This document shows, piece by piece, positions 1 to 8,286 of a DNA stretch of 28,157 nt (within the stretch, counting starts at the first letter, position 1; every line of letters starts with the position of its first letter). The translations under genes were made by a program, and so were the position numbers. The stretch lies in the NCBI GenBank assembly GCA_030141605.1, contig JAQGDQ010002462.1, forward strand, positions 1 to 28,157. The letters are read 5' to 3'. A model generated the notes under the pieces. The model had not been told where the DNA came from. It searched no databases and was given only the letters and a program-made list of their open reading frames with translations. The DNA comes from Tubiluchus corallicola (taxonomy: Eukaryota; Priapulida; Priapulimorpha; Priapulimorphida; Tubiluchidae).

Positions 1-926
1 TCACTTTCAGTTTCATGCTTATCTATTTTTTCACTGTTCGTATTTTCTTCAGTTTTTATTATCTCATTATATTTGAATTCGTTCATCTTTTTATCTTCTG
101 TGTGGCTATCTTCTAAATAATTATTAGCTATAACTTCATGGTTATCGACATCTTTATTAGTTAAACTTTTTTCTTTTAACAAAACTATTTCTATAAAAGT
201 TTGATCGTCAATAGATATTGGGCTGATATTTTTACTTTGTAACCACTTTAGATCTTCTTCAGTTAGTTTTTCGCTATAAACAAAAAAACTTTGTGAGAAT
301 GTATCAAGCCTTTTTTGAAAATAATCTATGAATGAAGTATTAATAGGGTTTTCTAAAGAAACACCCCAGTAAATGGTAAAGTTGTTTTGGACTTCTTTTT
401 TCAGAGCATTCCACATAAATTCATATAACTTTAATTCTTTTATTTTTCTGTAGTTTTGAGAAGAAATTATAAATGAAAAATCGTCTTGGTTATCTCCAAA
501 AAATTTATAGTAATTAATTTTACCTTTTACAAATTCTCGAGTATAATAATAATTATTTAACTTACTATTGAAAATATGCTCAATAAAGTTATCATAATTT
601 AATGTGATGATAGAAGAAATTAAATTTGATTCCGCAAGAGAAAGATAAAAATTATCAATATTAGATAGGTGTACCTTTGTATTTTCTGCTAGAAAATTTT
701 TTAAATATTTTCTGTCTCCAAATAGATTTTCTAAAAAAAATTGATTAACGTTAAATAAATTATTTTTATTACTTATATTTACATCTTTATTATTAGAAAT
801 AGTTTCAAAAATTGAATTGCTAAGTTCTGGTTTGGTTTTTACTCCAAACTTACATGAAAGTAATTCTCCAGTCCATAAAGTAATTCTTTTACCATCTTCA
901 AGTTTTTTAATTAAATTATCTAACAT
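1..926 (-). CDS. SIR2-like domain protein, probably catalytically impaired (3' end outside window)
   Basis: The reading frame starts with ATG at 926 behind a TAGGAG ribosome binding site and stays open to the left edge (308 codons seen), so the C-terminus is missing. The fold assignment rests on ordered motifs of the SIR2-like (SIR2_2) family. TLNYDNFIE at residues 108-116 matches the TTNYDxxxE motif. NYYKFFGD at 138-145 lies where the family has KxHG. FIISSQNYR follows at 152-160, and WGVSLENP at 187-194 matches the GYSxxDP motif. Two active-site features are absent: the N-terminal GAGxS NAD-binding motif reads LWTGELLS (17-24), and the KxHG histidine is Phe143. NAD hydrolysis or deacetylation is therefore doubtful. 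From about residue 255 the protein becomes a charged, low-complexity linker, probably leading to another domain beyond the window. It is the third gene of the udk-HAD operon, 56 bases after the HAD gene. Confidence 0.7.
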   Translation of the reverse strand, partial: MLDNLIKKLEDGKRITLWTGELLSCKFGVKTKPELSNSIFETISNNKDVNISNKNNLFNVNQFFLENLFGDRKYLKNFLAENTKVHLSNIDNFYLSLAESNLISSIITLNYDNFIEHIFNSKLNNYYYTREFVKGKINYYKFFGDNQDDFSFIISSQNYRKIKELKLYEFMWNALKKEVQNNFTIYWGVSLENPINTSFIDYFQKRLDTFSQSFFVYSEKLTEEDLKWLQSKNISPISIDDQTFIEIVLLKEKSLTNKDVDNHEVIANNYLEDSHTEDKKMNEFKYNEIIKTEENTNSEKIDKHETES

Positions 927-982
927 TTTATTTCTCCTAAAAATACATTTTAACATTATTAATTGGCCAAGTAAGTCAATAT

Positions 983-1705
983 TTAAATATCAACAGTTTC
1001 AACTTTTGGATCTAATTGATATATCATATCCTTTCTTTCAACAATAATTTTTATTTTTTTTGAAATGTTTTCATCTTTTCTTATTTTACTAAACAACTCA
1101 TTAGAAGGATTTATAGCAAACGGATTATTTACTGTACTAAGCATTGAATAATCTCCCATGGTGTCACCATAGGCATAAGATAGCTTTGTATCAATATTAT
1201 ATTTTTTTATAAAGTTTTTTAAAGCTTCTTTTTTATGTGTAGAATCCCACATTGGTATTGCTTCTCCTAAAAAAGTTTCGTTATCATGTAGATATGTAGA
1301 TCCCATAAAATCATCTGCTCCCCACTTTTTAGCCATTCTTTCAACTAGAAAGTCAGGGCTTCCAGAAATAAAAATAACTAAATGTCCTTGAGTTTTATGC
1401 CACTTTATTCTTTTTCTAGTAAAACGATAAACTCTATTTCCTTCTAGCTCCATTACTTTATCTGCAATAAACGAATTATAATTTATTGACAGACCCTTTA
1501 TTGCATTAATATAAATGTTAGCTAGGCCTATTAAATAGTTGTCATAATCTCCTATTCTTTGATCCCATTTATTAAAATCTTCTTTTAGGTGGCTCTCCCA
1601 TGCAGAAAAATCAATGACCTCGTATTTAATTAGTTTTTTGAAATGCTCTATTATTAATGAATCACGATACAAGGTGCCGTCAATATCAAAAAATGCTCCA
1701 ATCAT
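983..1705 (-). CDS. HAD-superfamily hydrolase, subfamily IB (SerB-like phosphatase)
   Basis: This is a 240-residue HAD phosphatase with all four motifs. Motif I is DIDGT at residues 7-11 (nucleophile Asp7, acid/base Asp9). Motif II is SGS at 114-116. Motif III is Lys158 or Lys159 in STHKKEALK. Motif IV is GDTMGD at 180-185. A helical cap sits between motifs I and II, as in subfamily IB phosphoserine-phosphatase-like enzymes. The substrate cannot be read from sequence, and relatives act on phosphoserine and other small phosphomonoesters. The start is supported by a GGAGG site that overlaps the end of udk (TAGGAGG), so translation of the two genes is probably coupled. It lies between udk and the SIR2-like gene on one strand. 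Confidence 0.85.
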   Translation of the reverse strand: MIGAFFDIDGTLYRDSLIIEHFKKLIKYEVIDFSAWESHLKEDFNKWDQRIGDYDNYLIGLANIYINAIKGLSINYNSFIADKVMELEGNRVYRFTRKRIKWHKTQGHLVIFISGSPDFLVERMAKKWGADDFMGSTYLHDNETFLGEAIPMWDSTHKKEALKNFIKKYNIDTKLSYAYGDTMGDYSMLSTVNNPFAINPSNELFSKIRKDENISKKIKIIVERKDMIYQLDPKVETVDI

Positions 1706-1716
1706 TACTTAACCTC

Positions 1717-2349
1717 CTAATCTATGAGAGATGCGATGCTTGTTATATTACTTCCAACCATATTTATAGCAATCTTATTGTCCCCTCCACGAGGTATTAT
1801 TATATCTGCATACCTTTTAGATGGCTCTACAAATTCAAGGTACATAGGCTTTACAGTTTCTAAATATTGATTTTTTACAGATTCAAAGGTTCGGCTTCTT
1901 TTATTAATATCTCTTTCTATACGCCTTAATAATCTTTCGTCATCATCAGTGTCAACAAATATTTTCATATCAAATCTTTTCCTTAACTTAGGGATTGCGA
2001 AAATAAGTATTCCTTCTACAACAATAACCTTTGCTGATTCAATAACCTCTACTTCTTTTTTTCTCATATGTTTTGTAAAATCATATATTGGTTTTTCTAT
2101 AGTTTTTCCTTCATAAAGATCATCAATATGCTTTATCAAAAGATCAAAGTCTATTGAGTCAGGGTGATCAAAATTAATCTTAGTTCTTTCCTCTAAGGAA
2201 TAATGATTTAAATTTTTATAGTACGCATCTTGTTCTATAATAACTATATTTTCTAGCTCAATACTTTTTAATAAATTATATGCAACTGTACTTTTTCCAG
2301 AACCACTTCCTCCAGCTACTCCAATAACTATCCTTTTATTATTAAACAT
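1717..2349 (-). CDS. udk: uridine kinase (uridine/cytidine kinase)
   Basis: This enzyme phosphorylates uridine or cytidine to UMP or CMP with ATP or GTP, in the pyrimidine salvage pathway of the cytoplasm. It is 210 residues long, the usual size. The Walker A loop GGSGSGKST is at residues 13-21. It is followed by the family's EQDAYYK segment, NFDHPDSIDFDLL, YDFTKHMR, the VVEGILIF strand, and an RRIERDINKRSRT basic segment that contacts phosphate. It starts with ATG behind GGAGG and is first in a minus-strand operon with the HAD and SIR2-like genes. A strong promoter lies just upstream, giving a leader of only about a dozen bases. Confidence 0.95.
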   Translation of the reverse strand: MFNNKRIVIGVAGGSGSGKSTVAYNLLKSIELENIVIIEQDAYYKNLNHYSLEERTKINFDHPDSIDFDLLIKHIDDLYEGKTIEKPIYDFTKHMRKKEVEVIESAKVIVVEGILIFAIPKLRKRFDMKIFVDTDDDERLLRRIERDINKRSRTFESVKNQYLETVKPMYLEFVEPSKRYADIIIPRGGDNKIAINMVGSNITSIASLID

Positions 2350-2368
2350 ATCAAACCTCCACTTTTAA

Positions 2369-2397
2369 ATTATACAATAAATTATACGAAGTTACAA
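2369..2397 (-). promoter_or_regulatory. sigma-70-type promoter for the udk operon
   Basis: Read on the minus strand, the -35 box is TTGTAA (2392-2397) and the -10 box is TATAAT (2369-2374), separated by 17 bases. The -10 box is about 20 bases from the udk start, so the transcript would begin almost at the ribosome binding site. Confidence 0.7.
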
Positions 2398-2420
2398 CTA
2401 TAAACTAATTATTCTCTATG

Positions 2421-2450
2421 TTGCTTTATGTATAAAAAATAAATTATAAA
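2421..2450 (+). promoter_or_regulatory. possible promoter for rdgB and the PHP gene
   Basis: A TTGCTT box (2421-2426) and a TATAAA box (2445-2450) are 18 bases apart in the divergent gap between udk and rdgB. The surrounding DNA is so AT-rich that chance matches are common, and a TATAAT at 2486-2491 lies too close to the start codon to serve as an alternative. Confidence 0.35.
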
Positions 2451-2504
2451 ATCTATAAAATTCATGTTAAAATATATTAATTATATATAATAATAGGAGG
2501 AATC

Positions 2505-3095
2505 ATGGAGATCTTCTTAGCTACAAAAAATGAAAATAAAATTAAAGAGATAAAAAATATTTTTTTTGAAGAAAAAATAAAAATTATGAGTATCTTAGAT
2601 GGAATTAAAATTCCTAGTGTAAGAGAGACAGGAAAAACTTTTGAAGAAAACTCTAGAAAAAAAGCACTGGAAATATCTAAAACTTTGAATATGATAACAA
2701 TTGCAGATGATTCAGGCCTTTGTGTGAAGGCTTTAGGTAATGAACCTGGAGTGTATTCCTCAAGGTTTGCAGGAAAAAATGCAAATGATACTATGAACAA
2801 TAATAAACTTATTAATGAGTTAAAAAACATTACAGATAGAAGTGCAAAATTTGTTTGTGTCATTTCTTTAGCAAAACAAAATGGAGAAATCTATTCATAT
2901 AGAGGTGAATTAAGTGGTTATATAATAGACACACCAAGAGGAAATAATGGATTTGGATATGATCCTTATTTTTATGTTGAAGAATACGAAAAAACTCTTG
3001 CTGAAATTCCTAATATTAAATCTAAAATCAGTCATAGGGCGATAGCTTTAGATAAGTTAAAAAATGATTTAAATAAAATTTTTCCTAAAATATAG
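2505..3095 (+). CDS. rdgB: dITP/XTP pyrophosphatase (RdgB/HAM1 family)
   Basis: This house-cleaning enzyme hydrolyses non-canonical purine triphosphates (ITP, dITP, XTP) to monophosphate and pyrophosphate, keeping them out of DNA and RNA. It has 196 residues, the normal length. The N-terminal ATKNENK motif (residues 6-12) carries the family Thr/Asn/Lys triad. The IADDSGL motif is at 66-72 and PGVYSSRFAG at 81-90. GFGYDPYF and the C-terminal SHRAIALDKL segment bind the nucleotide. The start is fixed by AGGAGG eight bases upstream. The PHP-domain gene follows after 39 bases on the same strand and is probably co-transcribed. Confidence 0.95.
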   Translation: MEIFLATKNENKIKEIKNIFFEEKIKIMSILDGIKIPSVRETGKTFEENSRKKALEISKTLNMITIADDSGLCVKALGNEPGVYSSRFAGKNANDTMNNNKLINELKNITDRSAKFVCVISLAKQNGEIYSYRGELSGYIIDTPRGNNGFGYDPYFYVEEYEKTLAEIPNIKSKISHRAIALDKLKNDLNKIFPKI

Positions 3096-3134
3096 TTTTG
3101 AAAGTATTTTATTTAACTTTAAAAGGAGCTAGAT

Positions 3135-3764
3135 ATGATAATAGATATGCATATGCATGTATACCCAACATCTTTAGATAGTTTTTTTTCTTTAAAAGAA
3201 GCTATTGTTGAAGCAAAAAGAAAAAAATTAGATGGAATTTGTATTACAGATCATGATAGTTTAAAAATAAAAGATAAAGCTACTGCATATAGTATAAAAT
3301 ATAATTTTCCAATATTTGTTGGAGTTGAAATCCAGACAGTGGATGGAGATATACTAGTGTATGGTTTAGATGAGATCCCTAAATATGCAAGCAATATGTC
3401 TGCTTCAGAATTACTTGATATAGTAGAAGATAAGGGTTTAGCTGCCATAGTAGCCCATCCTTATAGAAATAACTTTAGATGTCTTAGAGATAAAATAGTT
3501 ACACTAGCAAACAAAATACATGGAGTAGAAGTTTTTAATGGAGGGACAGCTTTTAAAGATAATATAAAAGCCCTAAAGACTACTAAAAATTTAAATTTAG
3601 GAGCAGCAGGAGCAAGTGATGCCCATATATTAAGTCAAGTGGGAGTTTTTGCTACGAAATTTAACTCAAACTTTAATACTAATAAAGGCCTAATAGAAGC
3701 AATAAAAAGTAAGGGTTATCATCCTGTAATATATGAAAATAACTGTTATAAGAAATTAATTTAA
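3135..3764 (+). CDS. PHP-domain metal-dependent phosphoesterase
   Basis: This 209-residue protein consists of a PHP domain with the metal ligands in order: His6 and His8 (DMHMH), ITDHD at residues 37-41 (Asp39, His40), Glu65 in VGVE, His108 in AHPYR, and Asp162 and His164 in SDAH. Such proteins usually hydrolyse phosphoesters with two or three metal ions. Stand-alone members act on small phosphorylated metabolites or nucleotides, and the exact substrate cannot be told here. The start has AAAGGAGCT upstream. Its neighbour rdgB would suit a nucleotide-related role, but that is inference. It is shorter than PHP proteins of about 280 residues because it lacks an insertion domain. Confidence 0.85.
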   Translation: MIIDMHMHVYPTSLDSFFSLKEAIVEAKRKKLDGICITDHDSLKIKDKATAYSIKYNFPIFVGVEIQTVDGDILVYGLDEIPKYASNMSASELLDIVEDKGLAAIVAHPYRNNFRCLRDKIVTLANKIHGVEVFNGGTAFKDNIKALKTTKNLNLGAAGASDAHILSQVGVFATKFNSNFNTNKGLIEAIKSKGYHPVIYENNCYKKLI

Positions 3765-4135
3765 TTATGCTTTATAAAAAATAAATAAAACATAAAATAA
3801 GTTCCAACAGTAGCGTTTTTTAAAGTTAAGAGTAAAGCATTATACTAATAAAAACGTAAGTTTAATACTAAATCAAATGTAACGATACAAAGTAATAATG
3901 ATGATGTAAAGGTGATATCAAATAGAGAGAAAGTAATAGTAAACAAATAAGAAATAAACTATGATACAATGTGAGGAAAAGAGAGAAAAACATAAACTAA
4001 ATATAAAAAAGCCTAAATGAAAGAGGTAAAATCAAAATATGAAATGCTATAATAGGTAGGAAGTTTATGATTAAATCTATAAAAGAAAACAGGAGAATTA
4101 GAGTAGTTTGGGTGTATTTTAAAGTTGAAAAATAT
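3765..4135. other. gene-free stretch, purine-rich on the plus strand
   Basis: I see no open frame with a ribosome binding site, no convincing hairpin for the end of the PHP gene, and no RNA gene. The plus strand is rich in A and G, with many short runs such as AGAGAGAAA. All frames are full of stops. Confidence 0.5.
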
Positions 4136-4157
4136 AAAAAGAGACCGAAATGGTCTC
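4136..4157 (-). terminator. intrinsic terminator after the ald-SBP operon
   Basis: A perfect 6-bp stem, GAGACC (4141-4146) pairing with GGTCTC (4152-4157) around a 5-base loop, is followed on the minus strand by TTTTT (4140-4136). It lies about 70 bases beyond the stop of the binding-protein gene. On the plus strand no T-run follows, so it acts in the minus direction. Confidence 0.8.
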
Positions 4158-4226
4158 GTTGAAAAGTATGTTTAACTAATATTTTTATTCATTTTATAAG
4201 CTAAAAAAGCTAATAAAAGATAGTTT

Positions 4227-5474
4227 CTATCTGGAACCATCTAGTAGCATCTCTATATTTATTTTCACATTTTCAAGAGATTCTTTAATGTCTTTTCCGT
4301 TCCAAATATCTTTCAAAGCTGACTCCATTGGGTTCCAAATAGTATTAAACTCTGAGATGCTAGGCATAGGATCGCTGTACTGTATTTGTTTTGCAAATGC
4401 AGATAAAATAGGATCTTGTAATATATTTTCATTATTAAAAAAAGTTTTTAATGGTGGAATTTGATTGTTGAGTTCATACCTTTTATTTAGCATTTTTTCA
4501 CTAGATAAAAAATCTGCAAAAAGCTGAGCAGCTTTTGGATATTTAGTATGGCTATTTACCCCAACAACCCTTAATCCTGAAAAAGTTCTAGGATGTTTTC
4601 CATTTACAGTAGGAAATGGCATTACTCCATAATCAATACTGTGAATTTCATCAACTGCCCAAGGTCCGTTTATAATTGCACCTACCTTTCCCTCATTAAA
4701 TAGTCCAACCATAGTTTCATAGGTAGCATCCTCTACTTTTTCAATAGAAATACTTTTTAAACTTTTCATGAATTGAAAGCCATTTATAGACTTCTTATTA
4801 TTTATCCCAATATCTGTTATATCTTTATTATTATCTCCAAAAATATAACCACCTTCTAAGCTCATAAAAGCATAGCTATAGTAAAAATTTTGAACTTCCC
4901 ACAGGATGCCATACTTGTTGTTTGCTTTGTTAGTGTAATCTTTTCCTACTTGTATGAGCTCTTCAAATGTTTCAACAGGTGAGTCTATTATATCCTTATT
5001 ATAATATAGAGCGTATGTATCAATTGATATAGGCCAAGCATACATTTCTCCGTTGCTCTCTGTAACAGCATCTATTGCTGAAGAGATAAAGTTGCTTTGT
5101 ACCCTGTCTTTTGAAACTATATTTTCCATTAAAATACCAGACCTGTAGCCTTTATTTATAATTCCATGAGTTGTGATAAATAAGTCTGCAGCTCCTGAAT
5201 CTGTATCTTGATCCTGCATAAGAAGAGGCATTACTTCAAATATATTTATGCTTTCTTGCACTATATTAGTTTGAAATATTTTATTAAACTCTTTAATTGC
5301 AAAATCTATATATTCTCCATCTTCACTTTCAAAAGCCCATATTTTTAACTTTGCTTCTTTTTCTGGAAAAATTTCACTTTGCGTGGTTGTATCTTTGATA
5401 AGTTTAACTTCTTTTTCTTTAGTGCAACTAAAAATAAAAAATGATAATGCAATGGTAAATATAATTTTATTCAT
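4227..5474 (-). CDS. extracellular solute-binding lipoprotein (MalE-like sugar binding), orphan
   Basis: This 415-residue protein begins with a lipoprotein signal. A short charged start and hydrophobic core (residues 3-16) end in IFSC, with Cys17 the predicted lipidated residue. The mature part resembles family 1 sugar-binding proteins: KIWAF near the N-terminus, AWPISIDTYALYYNKD in the hinge region, FNEGKVGAIINGPWAVDEI, and a C-terminal NTIWNPMESALKDIWNGKD segment typical of MalE. It should capture an oligosaccharide at the cell surface. No permease or ATPase adjoins it. It lies 31 bases behind ald with only a weak AAGGAT site at a long spacing, and a terminator follows. It may share the ATPase and permeases of another system. 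The ligand is unknown. Confidence 0.85.
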   Translation of the reverse strand: MNKIIFTIALSFFIFSCTKEKEVKLIKDTTTQSEIFPEKEAKLKIWAFESEDGEYIDFAIKEFNKIFQTNIVQESINIFEVMPLLMQDQDTDSGAADLFITTHGIINKGYRSGILMENIVSKDRVQSNFISSAIDAVTESNGEMYAWPISIDTYALYYNKDIIDSPVETFEELIQVGKDYTNKANNKYGILWEVQNFYYSYAFMSLEGGYIFGDNNKDITDIGINNKKSINGFQFMKSLKSISIEKVEDATYETMVGLFNEGKVGAIINGPWAVDEIHSIDYGVMPFPTVNGKHPRTFSGLRVVGVNSHTKYPKAAQLFADFLSSEKMLNKRYELNNQIPPLKTFFNNENILQDPILSAFAKQIQYSDPMPSISEFNTIWNPMESALKDIWNGKDIKESLENVKINIEMLLDGSR

Positions 5475-5505
5475 TTAAAATATATCCTTGATAATAGTTT
5501 GTCAT

Positions 5506-6606
5506 TTAGAGTTTTGTATATGGTAAATTCAAGTCATCAGCAACTTGCTTGTATACTAATTTTCCATCAGCTACATTAACTCCCAAGTAAAGTTCTTTAT
5601 AATTAGAGATAGCTTCTTTAACACCTTGGTTTGCAAGTATTCTAGCATACTTTAAAGTGGCATTATTTAAGGCATAACTTGATGTTCTAGGGTAAGCTCC
5701 AGGCATGTTTGTTACGCAGTAGTGAACAACATCATTTATATTGTAAATAGGATTTTCATGTGTAGTTGGTTTTGAAGTTTCAAAACACCCTCCTTGGTCT
5801 ATAGCAACATCAACTAAAACAGTACCTTTTTCTAGCCTATTAACAAGTTCTTTTGAAACTAGATGAGGGGCTTTTGCACCTGGTATAAGTACAGTTCCTA
5901 TAATAAGGTCTGACTCTAAACATGTATTTTCTATATTTCCTATATTTGAGTAAAGTGTTGTTACTTTGCTTCCGTAGATATCATCTATATATCTTAATTT
6001 ATTTATATCAACATCTAATATATTTACATTAGCTTCCAATCCAGTAGCCATTTTTAAAGCGCTTATCCCAGCAACTCCTCCTCCAAGTATTGTTACGTTA
6101 GCTCTTTTGGTGCCTGTTACACCTCCTAATAAAATTCCTTTACCTCCTTTGTTTTTTTGTAAATACTCTGTACCCACAATAGTAGCCATTCGACCTGCTA
6201 CCTCTGACATAGGAAATAAAAGAGGAAGGCTGTTATCAGAAAGTTGTATAGTTTCATAAGCTATGCAGGTTGCTCCTGAATTCATAAGGCCTAAAGTTAA
6301 TTCTTTATCAGCTGATAAATGAAGGTAAGTGTAGAGTATATGATGAGGCTTTAGACAGTTAACTTCTCTTTTTTGTGGTTCTTTGACCTTTATTATCATT
6401 TCTGACTTTTCAAAAACTTCCTCTAAAGACTCTAAAATGATGGCTCCAGCATTTTTATAATCTTCATCTGTTAATCCTATGCCGACTCCTAAGTTAGTCT
6501 CAACATATATTTCATGCCCATCACGTTTTAGCTGCAGTACGCTTTCTGGTACTAAACCTGCCCTAAATTCATTGTTTTTTATTTCTTTAGGAACTCCTAT
6601 TTTCAT
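5506..6606 (-). CDS. ald: L-alanine dehydrogenase
   Basis: This enzyme reversibly deaminates L-alanine to pyruvate and ammonia with NAD+. At 366 residues it has the usual length and the catalytic residues at their canonical numbers: Arg15, Lys75 (IIKVKEP), His96 (YTYLHLS) and Asp270 (VDVAIDQGG). The NAD-binding Rossmann loop is GGGVAG at 175-180. Just before it the sequence reads GGVTGTKRANV, where many relatives have GGVPGVxPAxV, which is a mild oddity. The start has an AGAGGTG ribosome site. A sugar-binding lipoprotein gene follows in the same direction. The nearby aminotransferase operon could produce alanine if pyruvate is its amino acceptor, and Ald would then recycle it. That link is inference. 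Confidence 0.95.
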   Translation of the reverse strand: MKIGVPKEIKNNEFRAGLVPESVLQLKRDGHEIYVETNLGVGIGLTDEDYKNAGAIILESLEEVFEKSEMIIKVKEPQKREVNCLKPHHILYTYLHLSADKELTLGLMNSGATCIAYETIQLSDNSLPLLFPMSEVAGRMATIVGTEYLQKNKGGKGILLGGVTGTKRANVTILGGGVAGISALKMATGLEANVNILDVDINKLRYIDDIYGSKVTTLYSNIGNIENTCLESDLIIGTVLIPGAKAPHLVSKELVNRLEKGTVLVDVAIDQGGCFETSKPTTHENPIYNINDVVHYCVTNMPGAYPRTSSYALNNATLKYARILANQGVKEAISNYKELYLGVNVADGKLVYKQVADDLNLPYTKL

Positions 6607-6645
6607 TAAAAATCACCTCTCATTTTATTTTAATTCTACTAGTTT

Positions 6646-6674
6646 ATTATACTAAATAATATTCATTCTTCAAA
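6646..6674 (-). promoter_or_regulatory. promoter for ald
   Basis: On the minus strand TTTGAA (6669-6674) and TATAAT (6646-6651) are 17 bases apart, about 40 bases before the ald start. Confidence 0.55.
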
Positions 6675-6933
6675 GTTTTTTAATAAAAAATGAACAGATA
6701 TTTATTTAAACTCGTAAAATTAATTTATTTTACTGTAAAATCACTTGAGTTAAGTCATTTGTATATAATTTTGTGTTTGAACTGTATTTTAACTATAAAT
6801 TATTAGCAAATTAAAGGTTAAGTAATTTTAAAAAGAAGTAAAATTTGAGTAAGATTTTAAGTAATTTCATAAATTAGGTATATACCTGTTATATACTTAA
6901 CAAAGTTTTGTTTGCTTTTTTTTAATATAACAT
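6675..6933. other. gene-free stretch with a 12-bp palindrome
   Basis: There is no coding frame. A perfect palindrome, AGGTATATACCT, is at 6876-6887, upstream of the ald promoter and downstream of the symporter gene, and could be an operator. The words AAGTAATTT and TAAGTAATTT recur around 6825 and 6858. No convincing terminator for the symporter gene is visible: the AACAAA/TTTGTT hairpin near 6899-6912 has its T-run on the wrong strand. Confidence 0.35.
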
Positions 6934-8277
6934 TTAGCTGTCTACAAATATTTCTTTGTATATAAAATAAAAAACAAAAGAAATAGCAAAGCATATTGTT
7001 GAAAATATAGCGGTGAAGTAAATACCATTTCTACTAATATTTTCAGGTATTTTAACCATACTTTCAATTAATGAGCCCTCTCCAGCAACTAAAATAAGAG
7101 GTAACACAAGTATGGAGATCAAAAAAGCTAGCTTTAAGAAAAAGCCTTGTATGCCAAAAGCTATCCCATCAATTTTTAAATCATATTTTTTACTCAATGC
7201 TGTTGCTATTTCGCTAACCATAGCAGGTGGAAATATAAACGCAGCTCCAGCAAGTGGGATCCCAATAAGTGCAAAAATGACAAAACCAAATTTAATAGGA
7301 ATAAGCTTACCTAATGAAAATAATCCTAATGAAAATACCATTAATAAAACAAGATCTACAAGCATTATTTTTCTATAGCCAAATTTTTTACATATTCTAT
7401 TAGTAGGGTAGAAAAATATAGCGGATGCTCCAAATAATATAGCGGAAACAACAGTTATACTACCTTTTCCAAGTCCCATAATATCTTCAACATAATAGTT
7501 AATAGAAGCCCTTAAAGTATTAAATCCTATAAAGAAAAATAAAAAACCAACTAGATAAATTAAGAAGTTTTTTTCTTTTAAAATCATACTAAAAACATCT
7601 TTGAAATTAGTTTTTTCCTTATTGTTTGAAATAGAATATTTCTTTTCGTTAATTGTAAAAACACATACATATGCTCCAATAATGGAAAATAAACTTAATA
7701 AAATAACCATTTTTCTTATTCCTAACTCAGTATCCCCATTAGTTGAAAATAATTTTATTAAAATACCTGGAGTGATCATTGCTACAGCAGTATATAACAT
7801 CCTAAAAACAGATTGCCATGTAGAGAGATTTAAGCGTTCATTACGAGTATGTCCTATTTCAGGAATGATAGCATTATAAGGAGCTCCAACAACAGTATAA
7901 AAAATAAAAAATAGTGCCCCTACTAAGCTTAAACTAATAAAAATAGAGGTAGTAGATGTTTTTATAGGAAAAAAGAATAAAATTGTAAAAATTGCTAATG
8001 GAATAGCTCCAGCAGCTACAAAAGGAGATCTTCTTCCCCATCGACTATTAGTGTTATCAGACCAGTGTCCAATAATTGGATCAAATATCATATCAATGAA
8101 TCTAGAGAAAACTAGAGCTAAACTAATAAATAGAGGTGGTAGTAAAGGCTTTAGGCCTGAGCTTTCAGGAGGTAAGTAATAGTACATAACCCACTGGCTA
8201 AAAATTTGATCAACTATAGCATAACTAACTCCGATGCCATATAAGACTTGTATTTTAAAAGGAACACTTTTTCTCAT
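6934..8277 (-). CDS. sugar:cation symporter, GPH family (MelB-like MFS transporter)
   Basis: This 447-residue membrane protein should have about 12 transmembrane helices. The diagnostic GPH segment is near residues 59-85: RFIDMIFDPIIGHWSDNTNS followed by RWGRRSPF, which is the MelB-type loop 2-3 motif with the cation-site aspartates. The family imports sugars or glucuronides with Na+, H+ or Li+. The actual sugar cannot be told, because no glycosidase lies nearby. Its AGGAGG site overlaps the stop of the gene before it (TAGGAGG, start 9 bases further), so it is probably translated by coupling to tmcAL. The frameshift in tmcAL could therefore lower its expression. Confidence 0.9.
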   Translation of the reverse strand: MRKSVPFKIQVLYGIGVSYAIVDQIFSQWVMYYYLPPESSGLKPLLPPLFISLALVFSRFIDMIFDPIIGHWSDNTNSRWGRRSPFVAAGAIPLAIFTILFFFPIKTSTTSIFISLSLVGALFFIFYTVVGAPYNAIIPEIGHTRNERLNLSTWQSVFRMLYTAVAMITPGILIKLFSTNGDTELGIRKMVILLSLFSIIGAYVCVFTINEKKYSISNNKEKTNFKDVFSMILKEKNFLIYLVGFLFFFIGFNTLRASINYYVEDIMGLGKGSITVVSAILFGASAIFFYPTNRICKKFGYRKIMLVDLVLLMVFSLGLFSLGKLIPIKFGFVIFALIGIPLAGAAFIFPPAMVSEIATALSKKYDLKIDGIAFGIQGFFLKLAFLISILVLPLILVAGEGSLIESMVKIPENISRNGIYFTAIFSTICFAISFVFYFIYKEIFVDS

Positions 8278-8286
8278 AGAATCCTC

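Noticed and set aside
3768-3800. Hairpin after the PHP gene (ATGCTTTAT / ATAAAACAT)
   Set aside because: It has a mismatch, a pure A/T upper stem and no following T-run, so it does not qualify as a terminator.
6899-6912. AACAAA/TTTGTT hairpin near the end of the symporter gene
   Set aside because: The T-run follows on the plus strand, where no gene precedes it. On the minus strand no T-run follows.
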